In this document: positions 1 through 8,585 of the stretch, one piece after another
How the letters are laid out: the number at the start of each line of letters is the position of its first letter
How positions within the stretch are numbered: the stretch's first letter is position 1
Assembly (NCBI RefSeq): GCF_021287135.1
Contig: NZ_JAJTBB010000065.1
Span: 39,283 to 103,282, forward strand
Reading direction: 5' to 3'
Length of the DNA: 64,000 nucleotides
Source: Acidovorax sp.
GTDB taxonomy: Bacteria; Pseudomonadota; Gammaproteobacteria; Burkholderiales; Burkholderiaceae_C
Made by a program: the position numbers and the translations under genes
The notes under the pieces: generated by a model
Database searches by the model: none
What the model saw: only the letters and a program-made list of their open reading frames with translations
Told to the model about the DNA's origin: nothing

Positions 1-662
1 CGCAGGAATGCGCGCAAGCCTTCGGGATAGCCTGCGTCCACGGCCTGGCGCAACGAGGCGCGCTGCGCCAGGGCCTGGCGCCAATCCGCCACCTGCGGCA
101 CGCCCCGCCACAGCCCCAGGTCCACCACGCCGGGCAGTGTGTCGATCACGTCGAAATAGCGGAACACGGGGCCGAACACCGCGTCCACCATGCAGAAATC
201 CGCCCCGGCGAAATAGGGCCCCGGCCCGCCGCGTTGCGCCAGCGCCTGCTCCAGCTGCACAAAACGTCCGTGCAACTGCTGCGCACTGGCCTGCAGCGCA
301 GCCTCGTGCGGCGCGGCATAAAACGTACCGATGGTGTTGAGCACGGCCGAGCCAAACTCCATCCACGCACGGTGGCGGGCGCGCTGCAGCGGGTCCTGCG
401 GGTGCAGCGGGGGCATGGCCACTTCGTCCAGGTATTCGCAGATCACGGCGGACTCGAACAGTGCTTCCCCGCGCACCTGCAGCACCGGCGTCTTGCCCAG
501 CGGCGAAAGGGCCAGGAACCACGCGGGCTTGTGCGCCAGGTCGACGGTGCGGCGCTCGAAGGCGAGGCCTTTCTCGTGCAGCACGATGGCCACGCGCTGC
601 ACGTAGGGGCACAGCGCATGCGAGACCAGCGTGGGCAGGGAGCTGCCCGCCGCGGCGGTCAT
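1..662 (-). CDS. Glutathione S-transferase family protein (3' end cut by window edge)
   Basis: A thioredoxin-fold glutathione S-transferase that would conjugate or reduce electrophiles with glutathione in the cytoplasm. The start at 662 gives an N-terminus with CPYVQR at residues 18-23 (the active-site Cys of the omega/Ure2p-like style) and SPLGKTPVL at about 53-61. An ESAVICEYLDE stretch follows, which in this fold binds the gamma-glutamyl part of GSH. The frame stays open to base 1, so about 220 residues are visible and the stop lies outside. Its ATG overlaps the TGA of the upstream gstA by 4 bases, so the two are probably cotranscribed and translationally coupled. The substrate cannot be told from sequence. 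Confidence 0.85.
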   Translation of the reverse strand, partial: MTAAAGSSLPTLVSHALCPYVQRVAIVLHEKGLAFERRTVDLAHKPAWFLALSPLGKTPVLQVRGEALFESAVICEYLDEVAMPPLHPQDPLQRARHRAWMEFGSAVLNTIGTFYAAPHEAALQASAQQLHGRFVQLEQALAQRGGPGPYFAGADFCMVDAVFGPVFRYFDVIDTLPGVVDLGLWRGVPQVADWRQALAQRASLRQAVDAGYPEGLRAFL

Positions 663-1267
663 GCCAGCAGCCCCTCGGCCCGCAGCGCGGCCTGCACCGG
701 CGCACGTGCCGCCACGCGGGCCATCCAGGCCTGCAGATGCGGGTAGGCCGTGAGCGGCACGCCCAGCAGGTGGGCCCAGTTCAGGATGGTGAAGCCGTAG
801 GCGTCGGCCACGCTGTAGCCGCCCGCCAGGAAATCGCTGCGCGCCAGCACGGCGTCCAGCTCCGCAAACCGCGTGGCCAGCTTGGCCTTGACCGCCTGCC
901 GCGTGGATTCGGCGGTCTCCTTGTGCCACAGCCAAGGGCTGAAGCCCTTGTGCAGCTCGGTGCTGATGAAGGTCAGCCATTCGACCACGGCCAGGCGCTG
1001 GCGCGACCCCGGCGGGCCGATTAGCGCCCGCGCAGGGTCCAGGTCGGCCACGTACTGCAGCAGGGCTGCACCTTCGGCATGGCGCGAGCCATCGCCCAGT
1101 TCCAGCAGGGGCACGTAGCCGCGCGGCGACACGTCAAGGAAATTGCCCCCCGCCTCGGTGGTGTGCGTGCGCAAGTCCACCTTGACGAGTTCAAACGAGG
1201 CACCGACTTCGCGCAGTGCAATGTGGACGGCAAGCGAGCAGGCGCCGGGGGAGTAGTAGAGCTTCAT
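659..1267 (-). CDS. gstA: Glutathione transferase GstA (beta class)
   Basis: A 202-residue beta-class glutathione S-transferase. It opens with MKLYYSPGACSL, carrying the beta-class Cys at residue 10. A VPLLELGDGS segment and an EGAALLQYVAD helix match the GSH site, and the C-terminal half has the STELHKGF and VADAYGF motifs found in E. coli GstA (201 residues). I chose the ATG at 1267 because it aligns with the family start; the frame continues upstream but would overlap the divergent gene. It is the first gene of a leftward operon with the GST at 1-662, divergent from a LysR regulator that is the natural candidate to control it. Confidence 0.9.
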   Translation of the reverse strand: MKLYYSPGACSLAVHIALREVGASFELVKVDLRTHTTEAGGNFLDVSPRGYVPLLELGDGSRHAEGAALLQYVADLDPARALIGPPGSRQRLAVVEWLTFISTELHKGFSPWLWHKETAESTRQAVKAKLATRFAELDAVLARSDFLAGGYSVADAYGFTILNWAHLLGVPLTAYPHLQAWMARVAARAPVQAALRAEGLLA

Positions 1268-1343
1268 GGAGCGGGGCTTTCTGTGCAAGGGAGTGGAGGA
1301 TCGTCCTCCCGCAGACGCGACGGCCTGCAGGCGACGCCTGGAA

Positions 1344-1369
1344 TTTATGATTGCAGTGCCGCAAATAAA
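1344..1369. promoter_or_regulatory. Candidate LysR-type operator between gstA and lysR gene
   Basis: TTTAT (1344-1348) and ATAAA (1365-1369) form an interrupted inverted repeat. It sits in the 112-bp gap between the divergent gstA and LysR genes, in an AT-rich patch of otherwise GC-rich DNA. LysR regulators usually bind interrupted palindromes in such gaps. The assignment is inference from position and symmetry only. Confidence 0.3.
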
Positions 1370-1379
1370 ATACGCAGCC

Positions 1380-2270
1380 ATGAAATCATCGATTGCACCA
1401 ACGCAATACCGCCTGGGCGCCGCCGAGCTGGAGGTGCTGCTGGCCATGGCGCGCACCGGCACCCTGGCGGGCGCGGGCGAGCGCCTGGGGGTGGATGCCT
1501 CGACCGTGTTCCGGGCCATCCAGCGCATGGAGCGTGGGCTGGGGCAGCCGCTGTTCGAACGCTCGCGCGCGGGCTACCGCGCCACGGACCTGGCCCAGGC
1601 CCTGGCCGAGCAGGCCGAGCGCGTGGAGGCCGCCCTGGAAGCGGCCCGGGCTGCGGCCCAGGCGCAGCCCGAGCAAGTGACGGGCACGGTGCGCCTCTCG
1701 ACCACCGACACCCTCCTGCACGGGCTCATCGCGCCGGCCCTGCAGCAGTTGCAGCCACGCCACCCCGCACTGGTGTTTGAATTGCATGCCAGCAACGAGC
1801 TGGTGAGCCTCACCCGGCGCGACACCGACATCGCCGTGCGGGCCACCCGGCGCCCGCCGCAGCACTTGGTCGGCCGGCAGCTGGGCATGATCCGCTCGGC
1901 GCTGTACGCCGGTGCCTCCAGCCCGGCCCAGTGGTCCGATGTGGAGGCGGGCCGCGCCGCCTGGATCGCGCTGGACGACGCCATTCCCGACCACCCGTCC
2001 GTGCGCTGGCGCAGAAAGCACTTTCCCCGGGCACAGCCCACCTTCCGCGTCAACACCGCGCTCACGGTGATGGAACTGGTCGGCCGCGGCATGGGGATTG
2101 GCGTGCTGCCGATCTTCCTGGCGCAGCACCGCAGCGAACTGCGCCCGCTCACCGGCTCGCTGGAGGACAGCGAAACGCAGCTGTGGCTGCTGACGCACCC
2201 GGAATCACGCCACCTGCGGCGCATCGCGGCGGTGTACGGCCACCTTGCCGAGACGGTGCAGCTGCCCTGA
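1380..2270 (+). CDS. LysR family transcriptional regulator
   Basis: A 296-residue LysR-type regulator with an N-terminal winged helix-turn-helix (about residues 12-70; LAGAGERLGVDASTVFRAIQ is the recognition region). A periplasmic-binding-protein-like effector domain follows, from VTGTVRLSTTD onward. I chose the ATG at 1380 because it places the HTH at the usual distance from the N-terminus. An upstream in-frame ATG at 1266 would overlap gstA. There is no clear Shine-Dalgarno. Divergence from the two GST genes suggests it regulates them, probably in response to an electrophile or oxidant, and itself. The effector is unknown. Confidence 0.88.
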   Translation: MKSSIAPTQYRLGAAELEVLLAMARTGTLAGAGERLGVDASTVFRAIQRMERGLGQPLFERSRAGYRATDLAQALAEQAERVEAALEAARAAAQAQPEQVTGTVRLSTTDTLLHGLIAPALQQLQPRHPALVFELHASNELVSLTRRDTDIAVRATRRPPQHLVGRQLGMIRSALYAGASSPAQWSDVEAGRAAWIALDDAIPDHPSVRWRRKHFPRAQPTFRVNTALTVMELVGRGMGIGVLPIFLAQHRSELRPLTGSLEDSETQLWLLTHPESRHLRRIAAVYGHLAETVQLP

Positions 2271-2349
2271 GCGCCGGGCACACGCTCGGGGCCCCGCACC
2301 AAACACCCGCCAAAACGCCCGCGGAAGGCGCGCGGGCGGCCGCCGCAGC

Positions 2350-2835
2350 CTACGCGGCCCCGCGGCGCGCCGCTTCAATGGCCGCGATATCGATCTTCCG
2401 CATGGTCATCATGGCGTTGAAGGCACGCCGTGCGGCGGCAGGGTCGGGGTCGGTGATAGCCGCCAGCAGCGCGCGCGGGGTGATCTGCCAGGACACACCC
2501 CAGCGGTCCTTGCACCAGCCGCATTCGCTCTCCTGCCCGCCGTTGTCCACGATGGCGTGCCACAGGCGGTCCGTCTCGGCCTGGTCGTCGGTGGCGACCT
2601 GAAAGGAGAAGGCCTCGCTGTGCTGGAAGTGCGGCCCTCCATTGAGCCCCACGCACGGGATGCCCGCCACCGTGAACTCCACCGTCAGCACGTCCCCCTG
2701 CTGGCCGTCGGGATAGTCGCCCGGCGCACGGAACGTGGCGCCCACGGCGCTGTCGGGAAAAGTGCGGGCGTAAAACCGGGCAGCCTCCAGGGCGTCGCCG
2801 TCGTACCACAGGCAGATGGTGTTCTTGGGGGACAT
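2350..2835 (-). CDS. VOC family protein (PhnB / 3-demethylubiquinone-type glyoxalase fold)
   Basis: A 161-residue single-domain protein of the PhnB-like branch of the vicinal oxygen chelate superfamily. It opens MSPKNTICLWYDGDALEAA and contains FYARTFPDSAVG, LNGGPHFQHSEAFSFQV and the family-typical WCKDRWGVSWQITP. The C-terminal FNAMMTMRKIDIAAIE is also typical of the branch. The start at 2835 has GGAG about nine bases upstream on the coding strand. Family members have no well-established reaction; several were misnamed as ubiquinone methyltransferases. It lies alone between a LysR gene and a divergent reductase gene. Confidence 0.85.
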   Translation of the reverse strand: MSPKNTICLWYDGDALEAARFYARTFPDSAVGATFRAPGDYPDGQQGDVLTVEFTVAGIPCVGLNGGPHFQHSEAFSFQVATDDQAETDRLWHAIVDNGGQESECGWCKDRWGVSWQITPRALLAAITDPDPAAARRAFNAMMTMRKIDIAAIEAARRGAA

Positions 2836-3028
2836 CGTCGGGTCTCCAGCAGGTGTAGTGCCGCCGGCCTCATGGGCAGGCACGCCGCCATGGTATGTGC
2901 GCAATCCGCCGGTACCCCTCCAAGCCCGCGCCGGCAGCAGGGCTGCTCCCTGCCCTGGTCTGCTGCCACGGCGTTGTCAGCGGCCCCTCCGTAGAGTGCC
3001 GGGATCCATTGATTCCAAGGTCCCCTCC

Positions 3029-3583
3029 ATGAAGACACAGTTTTACGGCGCCTGCAGCCTGGATGGCTTTCTGGCCACGCCCGACCACGACCTCGGCTGG
3101 CTGCTGCAGTTCGGCGAAATCGAAGGCTCCAGCTACCCGGCGTTCCTCCGCGGCGTGGGGGCCCTGGCGATGGGCTCGCACACCTACGAATGGATGCTGC
3201 GGCACGCGGTGGACGCCGGCCAGCCGTGGCCCTACGCGCAGCCAGTGTGGGTGTTCAGCTCGCGCACCTTGCGCCCGGTGGACGGCGCCGACGTGCGTTT
3301 TGTGGGCGGTGACGTGCGGCCGGTGCACGAGGCCATGCGGCGGGCCGCAGCCGGCCGCAATGTGTGGGTGGTGGGCGGCGGCGCGCTGGTGGGACAGTTC
3401 TACGACGCGGGCCTGCTGGACGAGCTGATCGTGCAGATCGCCCCCGTCACCCTGGGCGAAGGCCTGCCCTTGCTGCCCCGCCGGATCACGCAGCCGCCGC
3501 TGCGCCTGCAGTCCGTCACGACGCTGGGCGGCGGCTTTGCCGAGCTGCGGTACGAGGTGCCCCGCCCGGGTCAGTCCGCCTGA
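3029..3583 (+). CDS. Dihydrofolate reductase family protein (RibD C-terminal-like)
   Basis: A 184-residue protein of the RibD C-terminal/YyaP branch of the DHFR fold. MKTQFYGACSLDGFLATPDHDLGW is the usual N-terminal strand with the SLDGF motif. MGSHTYEWML lies mid-protein, and VWVVGGGALVGQFYDAGLLDEL is the NADPH-binding glycine loop. IAPVTLGEGLPLLP is the characteristic final segment. It is predicted to be a cytoplasmic NAD(P)H-dependent reductase; the substrate is unknown. Its last 13 bases overlap tail-to-tail with the DUF2242-like lipoprotein gene on the other strand. Confidence 0.85.
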   Translation: MKTQFYGACSLDGFLATPDHDLGWLLQFGEIEGSSYPAFLRGVGALAMGSHTYEWMLRHAVDAGQPWPYAQPVWVFSSRTLRPVDGADVRFVGGDVRPVHEAMRRAAAGRNVWVVGGGALVGQFYDAGLLDELIVQIAPVTLGEGLPLLPRRITQPPLRLQSVTTLGGGFAELRYEVPRPGQSA

Positions 3584-4182
3584 GCCTGGTCGAGCAGCAG
3601 ATAGCGCTTCACCAGGTCGAAAAAGCTCTCATAGAAGGTGTCCTTGGAGATCGTTTCGCTGGCCACCTTGACCAGCGAATCGCTGCTGGCCGAGAACGGC
3701 AGAGACACCGAGCCGATGGCCCCCACGCCGACACTGGCGGAATTGTTGGTCTTGCGCAGGGCATAGGTGTCCTGCAGCGCGGTCACGAACCCCAGGCTCA
3801 CCTTGCCGTCCCCGGCCTCGGCCACGCACACCACGCGCACCACCATCTGCAGATGCGACTCCGCCTCGGGCTGGAAGCTCTTCTTGCCCTCCACCAGCTC
3901 GGGCTGCTGGGTGGCGATGATGTAGCCCTGGCTCAGCAAGGCCCGGCGCGCGGCTTCGCAGGTCTGCTGGGGCGTCGCGTCGAACAGGCGCGAAAAGGTG
4001 GTGACGGATCCGAAATTCTCGGGCACGGCAAATGTGCGCACGCTGGCACAGCCGCCCAGCGCCGCGAGGGCCGCGCCCAGTGCCAGCGCTGCCGCGGCCC
4101 GGCGCACCCCGGCACCGCTCGTCCGCACGGCGGCTGCGGGACGCTCCAGGCGCCCTGGCAATGCGGGTGTGGGACAACTCAA
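3571..4182 (-). CDS. Putative outer-membrane lipoprotein, DUF2242-like
   Basis: A 203-residue protein whose residues about 27-46 form a hydrophobic stretch ending in the lipobox ALGGC. A short arginine-containing segment precedes it, so lipidation and export by Lgt/Lsp are expected. The mature part (SVRTFAVPENFGSVTTFSRLF, TCEAARRALLSQGYII, ISKDTFYESFFDLVKRYL) resembles DUF2242 proteins, which have no known function. The annotated start leaves an unusually long N-region; a start nearer the hydrophobic core is possible but I see no better ATG. The gene stands alone, next to the cruciform repeat at 4249-4524. Confidence 0.7.
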   Translation of the reverse strand: MSCPTPALPGRLERPAAAVRTSGAGVRRAAAALALGAALAALGGCASVRTFAVPENFGSVTTFSRLFDATPQQTCEAARRALLSQGYIIATQQPELVEGKKSFQPEAESHLQMVVRVVCVAEAGDGKVSLGFVTALQDTYALRKTNNSASVGVGAIGSVSLPFSASSDSLVKVASETISKDTFYESFFDLVKRYLLLDQAQAD

Positions 4183-4248
4183 AATGCACGCTCCTTCTTT
4201 TTGCTCTTTCCACTGTCGTCAAGGTGCCTGCCGCGGGGAGTCCCCGGG

Positions 4249-4524
4249 CTAAGAACGTGTTGACGATCTCGCAGGGGATCGCGTTGGAGCGCAATCGGGA
4301 TGAGCGGATGCTTCGGATGCGCCGCATGGGCTCGTGCCCATGCAAGCAGCCGAGGCGTCCAATCACCCGATTTCGCTCCAACCCTTCGGGCAGCGGCCTT
4401 TGCGGGCGGTCTGCGGCGTTGCGGCGCTTGTGGATAGCCGGGCTATTCACGGCGCACCGCGCCTTGCATCCCTTCCCGCAAAGACCGCTGCGCGACCCCT
4501 GGGAGATCGTAAACACGTTCTAAG
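4249..4524. repeat. Cruciform-forming MITE-like element with inverted ends
   Basis: A 276-bp non-coding element. Its ends, AACGTGTTGACGATCTC and (inverted) AACGTGTTTACGATCTC, are near-perfect inverted repeats, flanked on both sides by a direct CTAAG. Inside are two long stems: 4283-4382 (gttggagcg / cgctccaac arms around a gcatggg..cccatgc hairpin) and 4390-4491 (gcagcggcctttgcggg arms around gtggatagccgggctattcac). The fold is thus an outer helix with two arms. There is no transposase or plausible gene inside. The flanking CTAAG could be a target duplication or part of the element. Shortened relatives lie at 14627 and 53806. Confidence 0.75.
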
Positions 4525-4671
4525 AACGGCGTTCAAGCCCCATGAGAGGGTTTGCGCGCGCCACAGTTCCACCAGCCGGCAAGTATCGCCCCACCCCGTG
4601 GCTTCCCGGTGTCAGCAGGTGTGAATGGCCCCAGGCCCCGGTGCGGACGCCGGTCCGCCGGTTGCAGGCAA

Positions 4672-4735
4672 TTGCTATACTATTGATAGCTGCCCACGCT
4701 TTGAATACGGCGCGGGCGCCCTTTTTTACCCACAG
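4672..4735 (+). repeat. Degenerate copy of the dispersed atagctg repeat
   Basis: The stretch carries attgctata...gatagctgccc and ends in a T-run after gcgggcgccc. This is the layout of the dispersed element at 9821, 15024 and 25284, but the second arm is diverged. It lies directly upstream of the nuclease gene. Together with the cruciform element it fills most of the 4183-4754 gap, which otherwise shows no gene. Confidence 0.5.
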
Positions 4736-4754
4736 CCCAGCCCGCCAGAGCCCC

Positions 4755-5198
4755 ATGTCCCTTGCCGCCCTTGTCTGCCTGATCGTCGCCATCAGCGACG
4801 GCGACACGCTCACCGCCCGCTGCGGGGCCGGCGGCGCCTACCGGCAGGTGAAGGTGCGTGTGGCGGCCATTGACGCGCCCGAATCGCGCCAGGCCTTTGG
4901 ACAGAAGTCGCGCCAGAACCTGGCGCGCCTGTGCTTCCGCCAGCAGGCCACGCTGCAGCCGCGGGAGCAGGACAGCTACGGCCGCACCGTGGCCGATGTG
5001 CGCTGTGGCGGCACCGACGTGGCCAGCGCCCAGGTGCGCGCGGGGCTTGCGTGGGTGTACACCCCCTATGCCGGGGCACACCCGCACCTGGGGCTGCTGC
5101 AGCAGCGGGCACGCGGCAGCGGCGTGGGCCTGTGGTCCCAGCGGCGGCCGCTGGCGCCATGGGATTACCGGCACCGGCACCCGTACCGCCCACACTGA
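4755..5198 (+). CDS. Thermonuclease (SNase-like) family protein
   Basis: A 147-residue protein that is essentially one staphylococcal-nuclease domain. The SDGDTLTARC strand, the IDAPESRQAFGQKSRQNLARLC active-site segment (Asp, Arg, Glu region) and the DSYGRTVADV loop are all present. AGLAWVY and a LWSQRRPLAPWDYR tail complete the fold. Family members hydrolyse DNA or RNA and are usually secreted. With the ATG at 4755 there is no signal peptide. An in-frame ATG at 4542 would add a hydrophobic segment (LQAIAILLIAAHALN), part of which is encoded by the degenerate repeat at 4672. The true start is therefore uncertain. Confidence 0.8.
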   Translation: MSLAALVCLIVAISDGDTLTARCGAGGAYRQVKVRVAAIDAPESRQAFGQKSRQNLARLCFRQQATLQPREQDSYGRTVADVRCGGTDVASAQVRAGLAWVYTPYAGAHPHLGLLQQRARGSGVGLWSQRRPLAPWDYRHRHPYRPH

Positions 5199-5360
5199 GC
5201 GGACAGCCCGCCGGGCCAGGGCATTCGGCCCGCCCGCAGCGCCCCTGGCGTACCGGCGCTAGCATCCAGGGTCTTCTGCCGGACCTCAGCGCCGCAGCGC
5301 ATGCGCTGCCGGGGCCGTCGGCGCCCTCCCCCGCTTCGCTTCGCTCGCCTTCCCGACTTC

Positions 5361-6638
5361 ATGACATCTCCCCAACCCAGCCTGGCCGCCGCCGCCCAGG
5401 ACCCCGCCACCGCCAGCGTCTACCGCCATGCCGGCTTCGTCGCCTTTCTGGTCGCCCGGGTGGTGGCCGTGGTGGCCACCCAGGTGCAAGCCGTGGTGGT
5501 CGCCTGGCAGGTGTATGACCTCACGCGCCAGCCGCTGGCGCTGGCCTACGTGGGCCTGGCGCAGTTCCTGCCCATGCTGTGCCTGCTGCTGCCGGCGGGC
5601 GACCTCATCGACCGGTTCGCGCGCAAGCGCATCCTGGCTGCCAGCTGGGCCGTGGGCGGGGTGTGCAGCGCCTTGCTGTGGTGGCTGTCGGGCCACGGGA
5701 CGGGCGGTGTGGCCGGCATCTATGCGGTGCTGGTGCTGTACGGCTGCTCGCGCGCGTTTTCGGGCCCTGCCATGCAAAGCCTGCTGCCGCAGATCGTGCC
5801 GCGCGGCCAGCTCGCGCAGGCCATCGCGGCCAACAGCATGCTCATGCGGGTGGCCAGCATCGGCGGGCCGCTGCTGGGCGGCCTGCTGTATGCGCTGGGC
5901 GGCGGCAAGCTGACCTACGCCGTGTGCTGCCTCTGCTTTGCGCTGGGGGTGGCGTTGATGCTGCGGGTGCCGGTGGCGTATGCCACGCCGCCAGCGCCTG
6001 CGCAGGGCACGATGTGGGAGCGCTTTGGGGCCGGCATCGCGTTCATCCGCTCGCGGCCCATCATCCTGGGCACCATCTCGCTGGACCTGTTTGCCGTGCT
6101 GCTGGGCGGCGTGGTGGCCCTGCTGCCCATCTATGCGCAAGAGGTGCTGCACGTCGGCCCTGCCGGGCTGGGCGCGCTGCGCAGCGCCATGGCGGTGGGC
6201 GAGGTGAGTGCCGGGCTGTACCTGAGCCTGCGGCCCTTCAACCGCCGCGTGGGGCGCACCATGTTCATCGCGGTGGCGGTGTTCGGCGTGGCCAACCTGG
6301 TGTTTGCGCTGTCGCACTGGTTCTGGGTGTCGTTCGCGGCGCTTGCCGTGGCGGGCGCGGCCGACATGGTGAGCGTGTACATCCGCGGCGCGCTGGTGCA
6401 GTTCTCCACACCGGATTCCATGCGCGGGCGCGTGAACGCGGTGAACATGCTGTTCATCGGCTCGTCTAACGAGCTGGGCGAGTTCCGCGCCGGCACCAGC
6501 GCCTCGTGGCTGGGCGTGGTGCCCGCGGCCATCGCCGGCGGCCTGTGCACCCTGGGCGTGGTCGGCGGCTGGATGCTGGCCTTCAAGGCGCTGCGTACCG
6601 TGGACCGGTTTGAAGAAGCGTCACCCGCAGCGGGCTGA
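5361..6638 (+). CDS. MFS transporter, MFS_3 / EntS-like exporter
   Basis: A 425-residue inner-membrane protein with about 12 hydrophobic segments. The DLIDRFARKRIL loop between helices 2 and 3 is the MFS signature region. IVPRGQLAQAIAANSMLMRVASIGGPLLGG is characteristic of the EntS/MFS_3 subfamily, whose members include the enterobactin exporter. The C-terminal loop FSTPDSMRGRVNAVNMLF is also typical. The ATG at 5361 gives a short cytoplasmic N-terminus. No siderophore genes lie nearby, so the substrate cannot be inferred. It is a single gene, downstream of and co-oriented with the nuclease. Confidence 0.85.
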   Translation: MTSPQPSLAAAAQDPATASVYRHAGFVAFLVARVVAVVATQVQAVVVAWQVYDLTRQPLALAYVGLAQFLPMLCLLLPAGDLIDRFARKRILAASWAVGGVCSALLWWLSGHGTGGVAGIYAVLVLYGCSRAFSGPAMQSLLPQIVPRGQLAQAIAANSMLMRVASIGGPLLGGLLYALGGGKLTYAVCCLCFALGVALMLRVPVAYATPPAPAQGTMWERFGAGIAFIRSRPIILGTISLDLFAVLLGGVVALLPIYAQEVLHVGPAGLGALRSAMAVGEVSAGLYLSLRPFNRRVGRTMFIAVAVFGVANLVFALSHWFWVSFAALAVAGAADMVSVYIRGALVQFSTPDSMRGRVNAVNMLFIGSSNELGEFRAGTSASWLGVVPAAIAGGLCTLGVVGGWMLAFKALRTVDRFEEASPAAG

Positions 6639-6771
6639 TCGGCCGACACGCATCGATACATTCACCCACGCCTGTGTGTCCCGCAGGTAAAACCCGGGGG
6701 CCGCGCTTGCACGGCGCGGTGGCGCGGCGCACCATGCGCGCTCCACTCCCGCCGCCCGCCGGCACCGCGCC

Positions 6772-8394
6772 ATGTCCCTGTCTTCTGCTCCACGCAGCCC
6801 GCTGCCTCTGCTTCGCCGCCGCACCGTGTTGGCGGCCGCCCTGGGCGCTGCGGCGGCCGGCCCGCTGGGCCTGGTCCGTGCCGCCACTCCGCCGGGCACA
6901 AGCCTCTGGAACCCGGCCGACGAGCCCACCCTCACCCGCCTGCTGGACCGCGTGACCTGGGGCTGCACCGCCCAGGGCGCGCAGGCGCTGGCCCCGCAGG
7001 GCGCCGCCGCCTACCTCGCGGCCCAGCTGCGTCCACCGCCCGCCGCGGCACTGCCGCGCCCCGCGCAGGCCCGCATCGACGCCATGGCCATCACCCGCGT
7101 GCCTGCCGAAGCGCTGGCGCGGGACATGGAAGACCGCCACCGCGCTGCCAAGGCCCTGCCCACCGAAGACGGGCGCAAGGCCGCGCTCAAGGCCTGGCAG
7201 CAGGACCTGCGCGCCCTGCAGCAGGAGGCCGCCGAGCGCTTCGTGCTGCGCGCCGTGTATTCGCCCACCCCACTGCGCGAGAAGATGACGTGGTTCTGGA
7301 TGAACCACTTCAGCATTTTTGCGGGCAAGGGCGGCCTGCGGGCGCTGGTGGGCGACTATGAGGAGCGCGCCATCCGTCCCCATGCCCTCGGGCGCTTTCG
7401 GGACCTGCTGGGCGCCACGGTGCGCCACCCGGCCATGCTGCGCTACCTGGACAACGCGCAGAACGCGGCCGGCCGCATCAACGAAAACTACGCCCGCGAA
7501 CTGATGGAGCTGCACACGCTGGGCGTGGACGGCGGCTACAGCCAGCAGGACGTGCAGGAGCTGGCGCGCGTGCTGACGGGCGTGGGCGTGTCGCTGCGGC
7601 CCGCGGGCGAAGAGCCCCCGCGCATGAAGCCCGCGCTGCGCCCGCACTACGTGCGCGAAGGGCTCTTCGAGTTCAACCCCGCCCGCCACGACTGGGAGCC
7701 CAAGAAGTTGCTGGGCCAGCCCCTTGCGGCCCAGGGCCTGGCCGAGGTGGACGAGGCGCTGGACCGCTTGGCGCGCGCACCCGCCACGGCGCGCTTCATC
7801 ACGCGCAAGATCGCCCTCTTCCTGGTGGGCGACCAGCCGCCGCCAGAGCTGCTCCAGGCCCTGGCCCGCAGCTTCGAGCGCAGCGATGGCGACATTGCCG
7901 CCGTGCTGCAGACGCTGTTCGATGCGCCCGCCTTCCGCGCATCGCTGGGCCGGCGCCTGCGCGACCCGGTGCACTATGTGCTGGCGGGCCTGCGGCTGGC
8001 CCATGGCGACACCGTGCTGCCCAGCGCCGAGCCGGCCCTTGCCTGGCTGCAGCGCCTGGCCGAGCCGCTGTACGGCCGCGCCACGCCCGACGGTTATCCG
8101 CTGGACTCCACGGCATGGACGGGCTCGGGCCAGATGGCCGCGCGCTTTGAGGTCGCGCGGGCCTTGGGCGCTGGCGCCGCAGAAGCCATCAAAGGCCCTG
8201 CGGCACGCGAGGACCGGGCCGACGGCGATGCCGCCGCACCGCCGCGCACACCGCCGGCCCTGGCGCAAAGCGCCTATGTGCGGGCGCTGGAGCCCACCTG
8301 GTCCACCGCCACGCGCAATGCGCTGGCCCAGGCGGCGTCGCCACGCGAATGGAACCTGCTGTTCCTCGCCTCCCCCGAATTCATGCACGGCTGA
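6772..8394 (+). CDS. DUF1800 domain-containing protein with Tat-type signal
   Basis: A 540-residue protein of the DUF1800 family. Residues about 15-45 form a twin-arginine-type signal (RRRTVLAAALG, then an alanine-rich core ending near VRAATPP), implying folded export. The mature part contains LTRLLDRVTWGCT near the N-terminus. Also present are REKMTWFWMNHFSIF, NENYARELMELHTLGVDGGYSQ and DVQELARVLTG, the strongest conserved DUF1800 blocks. The function of the family is unknown. It is always found beside a DUF1501 gene, as here (191 bases downstream), and the two products are likely to work together in the periplasm. Confidence 0.88.
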   Translation: MSLSSAPRSPLPLLRRRTVLAAALGAAAAGPLGLVRAATPPGTSLWNPADEPTLTRLLDRVTWGCTAQGAQALAPQGAAAYLAAQLRPPPAAALPRPAQARIDAMAITRVPAEALARDMEDRHRAAKALPTEDGRKAALKAWQQDLRALQQEAAERFVLRAVYSPTPLREKMTWFWMNHFSIFAGKGGLRALVGDYEERAIRPHALGRFRDLLGATVRHPAMLRYLDNAQNAAGRINENYARELMELHTLGVDGGYSQQDVQELARVLTGVGVSLRPAGEEPPRMKPALRPHYVREGLFEFNPARHDWEPKKLLGQPLAAQGLAEVDEALDRLARAPATARFITRKIALFLVGDQPPPELLQALARSFERSDGDIAAVLQTLFDAPAFRASLGRRLRDPVHYVLAGLRLAHGDTVLPSAEPALAWLQRLAEPLYGRATPDGYPLDSTAWTGSGQMAARFEVARALGAGAAEAIKGPAAREDRADGDAAAPPRTPPALAQSAYVRALEPTWSTATRNALAQAASPREWNLLFLASPEFMHG

Positions 8395-8409
8395 GGAAAA
8401 GATGGCGTG

Positions 8410-8538
8410 CATCCCCCTGAGTCGCTTCGCGCCTTCCCCCTTCTCTCGATCCGCTGCGCGGCTCGGGAAGGAAGACGCAGCCCGTGCGGCGGGGCGGCCC
8501 TTGCACGGCTGCCCTGGCTTCGGCCGCGCAAGCTCATG
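8410..8538 (+). repeat. GC-rich intergenic repeat between DUF1800 and DUF1501 genes
   Basis: The segment starts ccccctgagtcgcttcgcg, with a run of C shortly after, and contains complementary stretches (ttcccccttctc / gggaaggaag). Its beginning resembles the hairpin next to gshA (29471-29506, read on the minus strand), which starts ccccctgagcggctgcgcc. It separates the two genes of the DUF1800/DUF1501 pair and shows no coding signal. Confidence 0.45.
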
Positions 8539-8585
8539 CGCAGCAAGCGATGGTGCGTACTGACGCTTATTGAAAGGACAGATCC

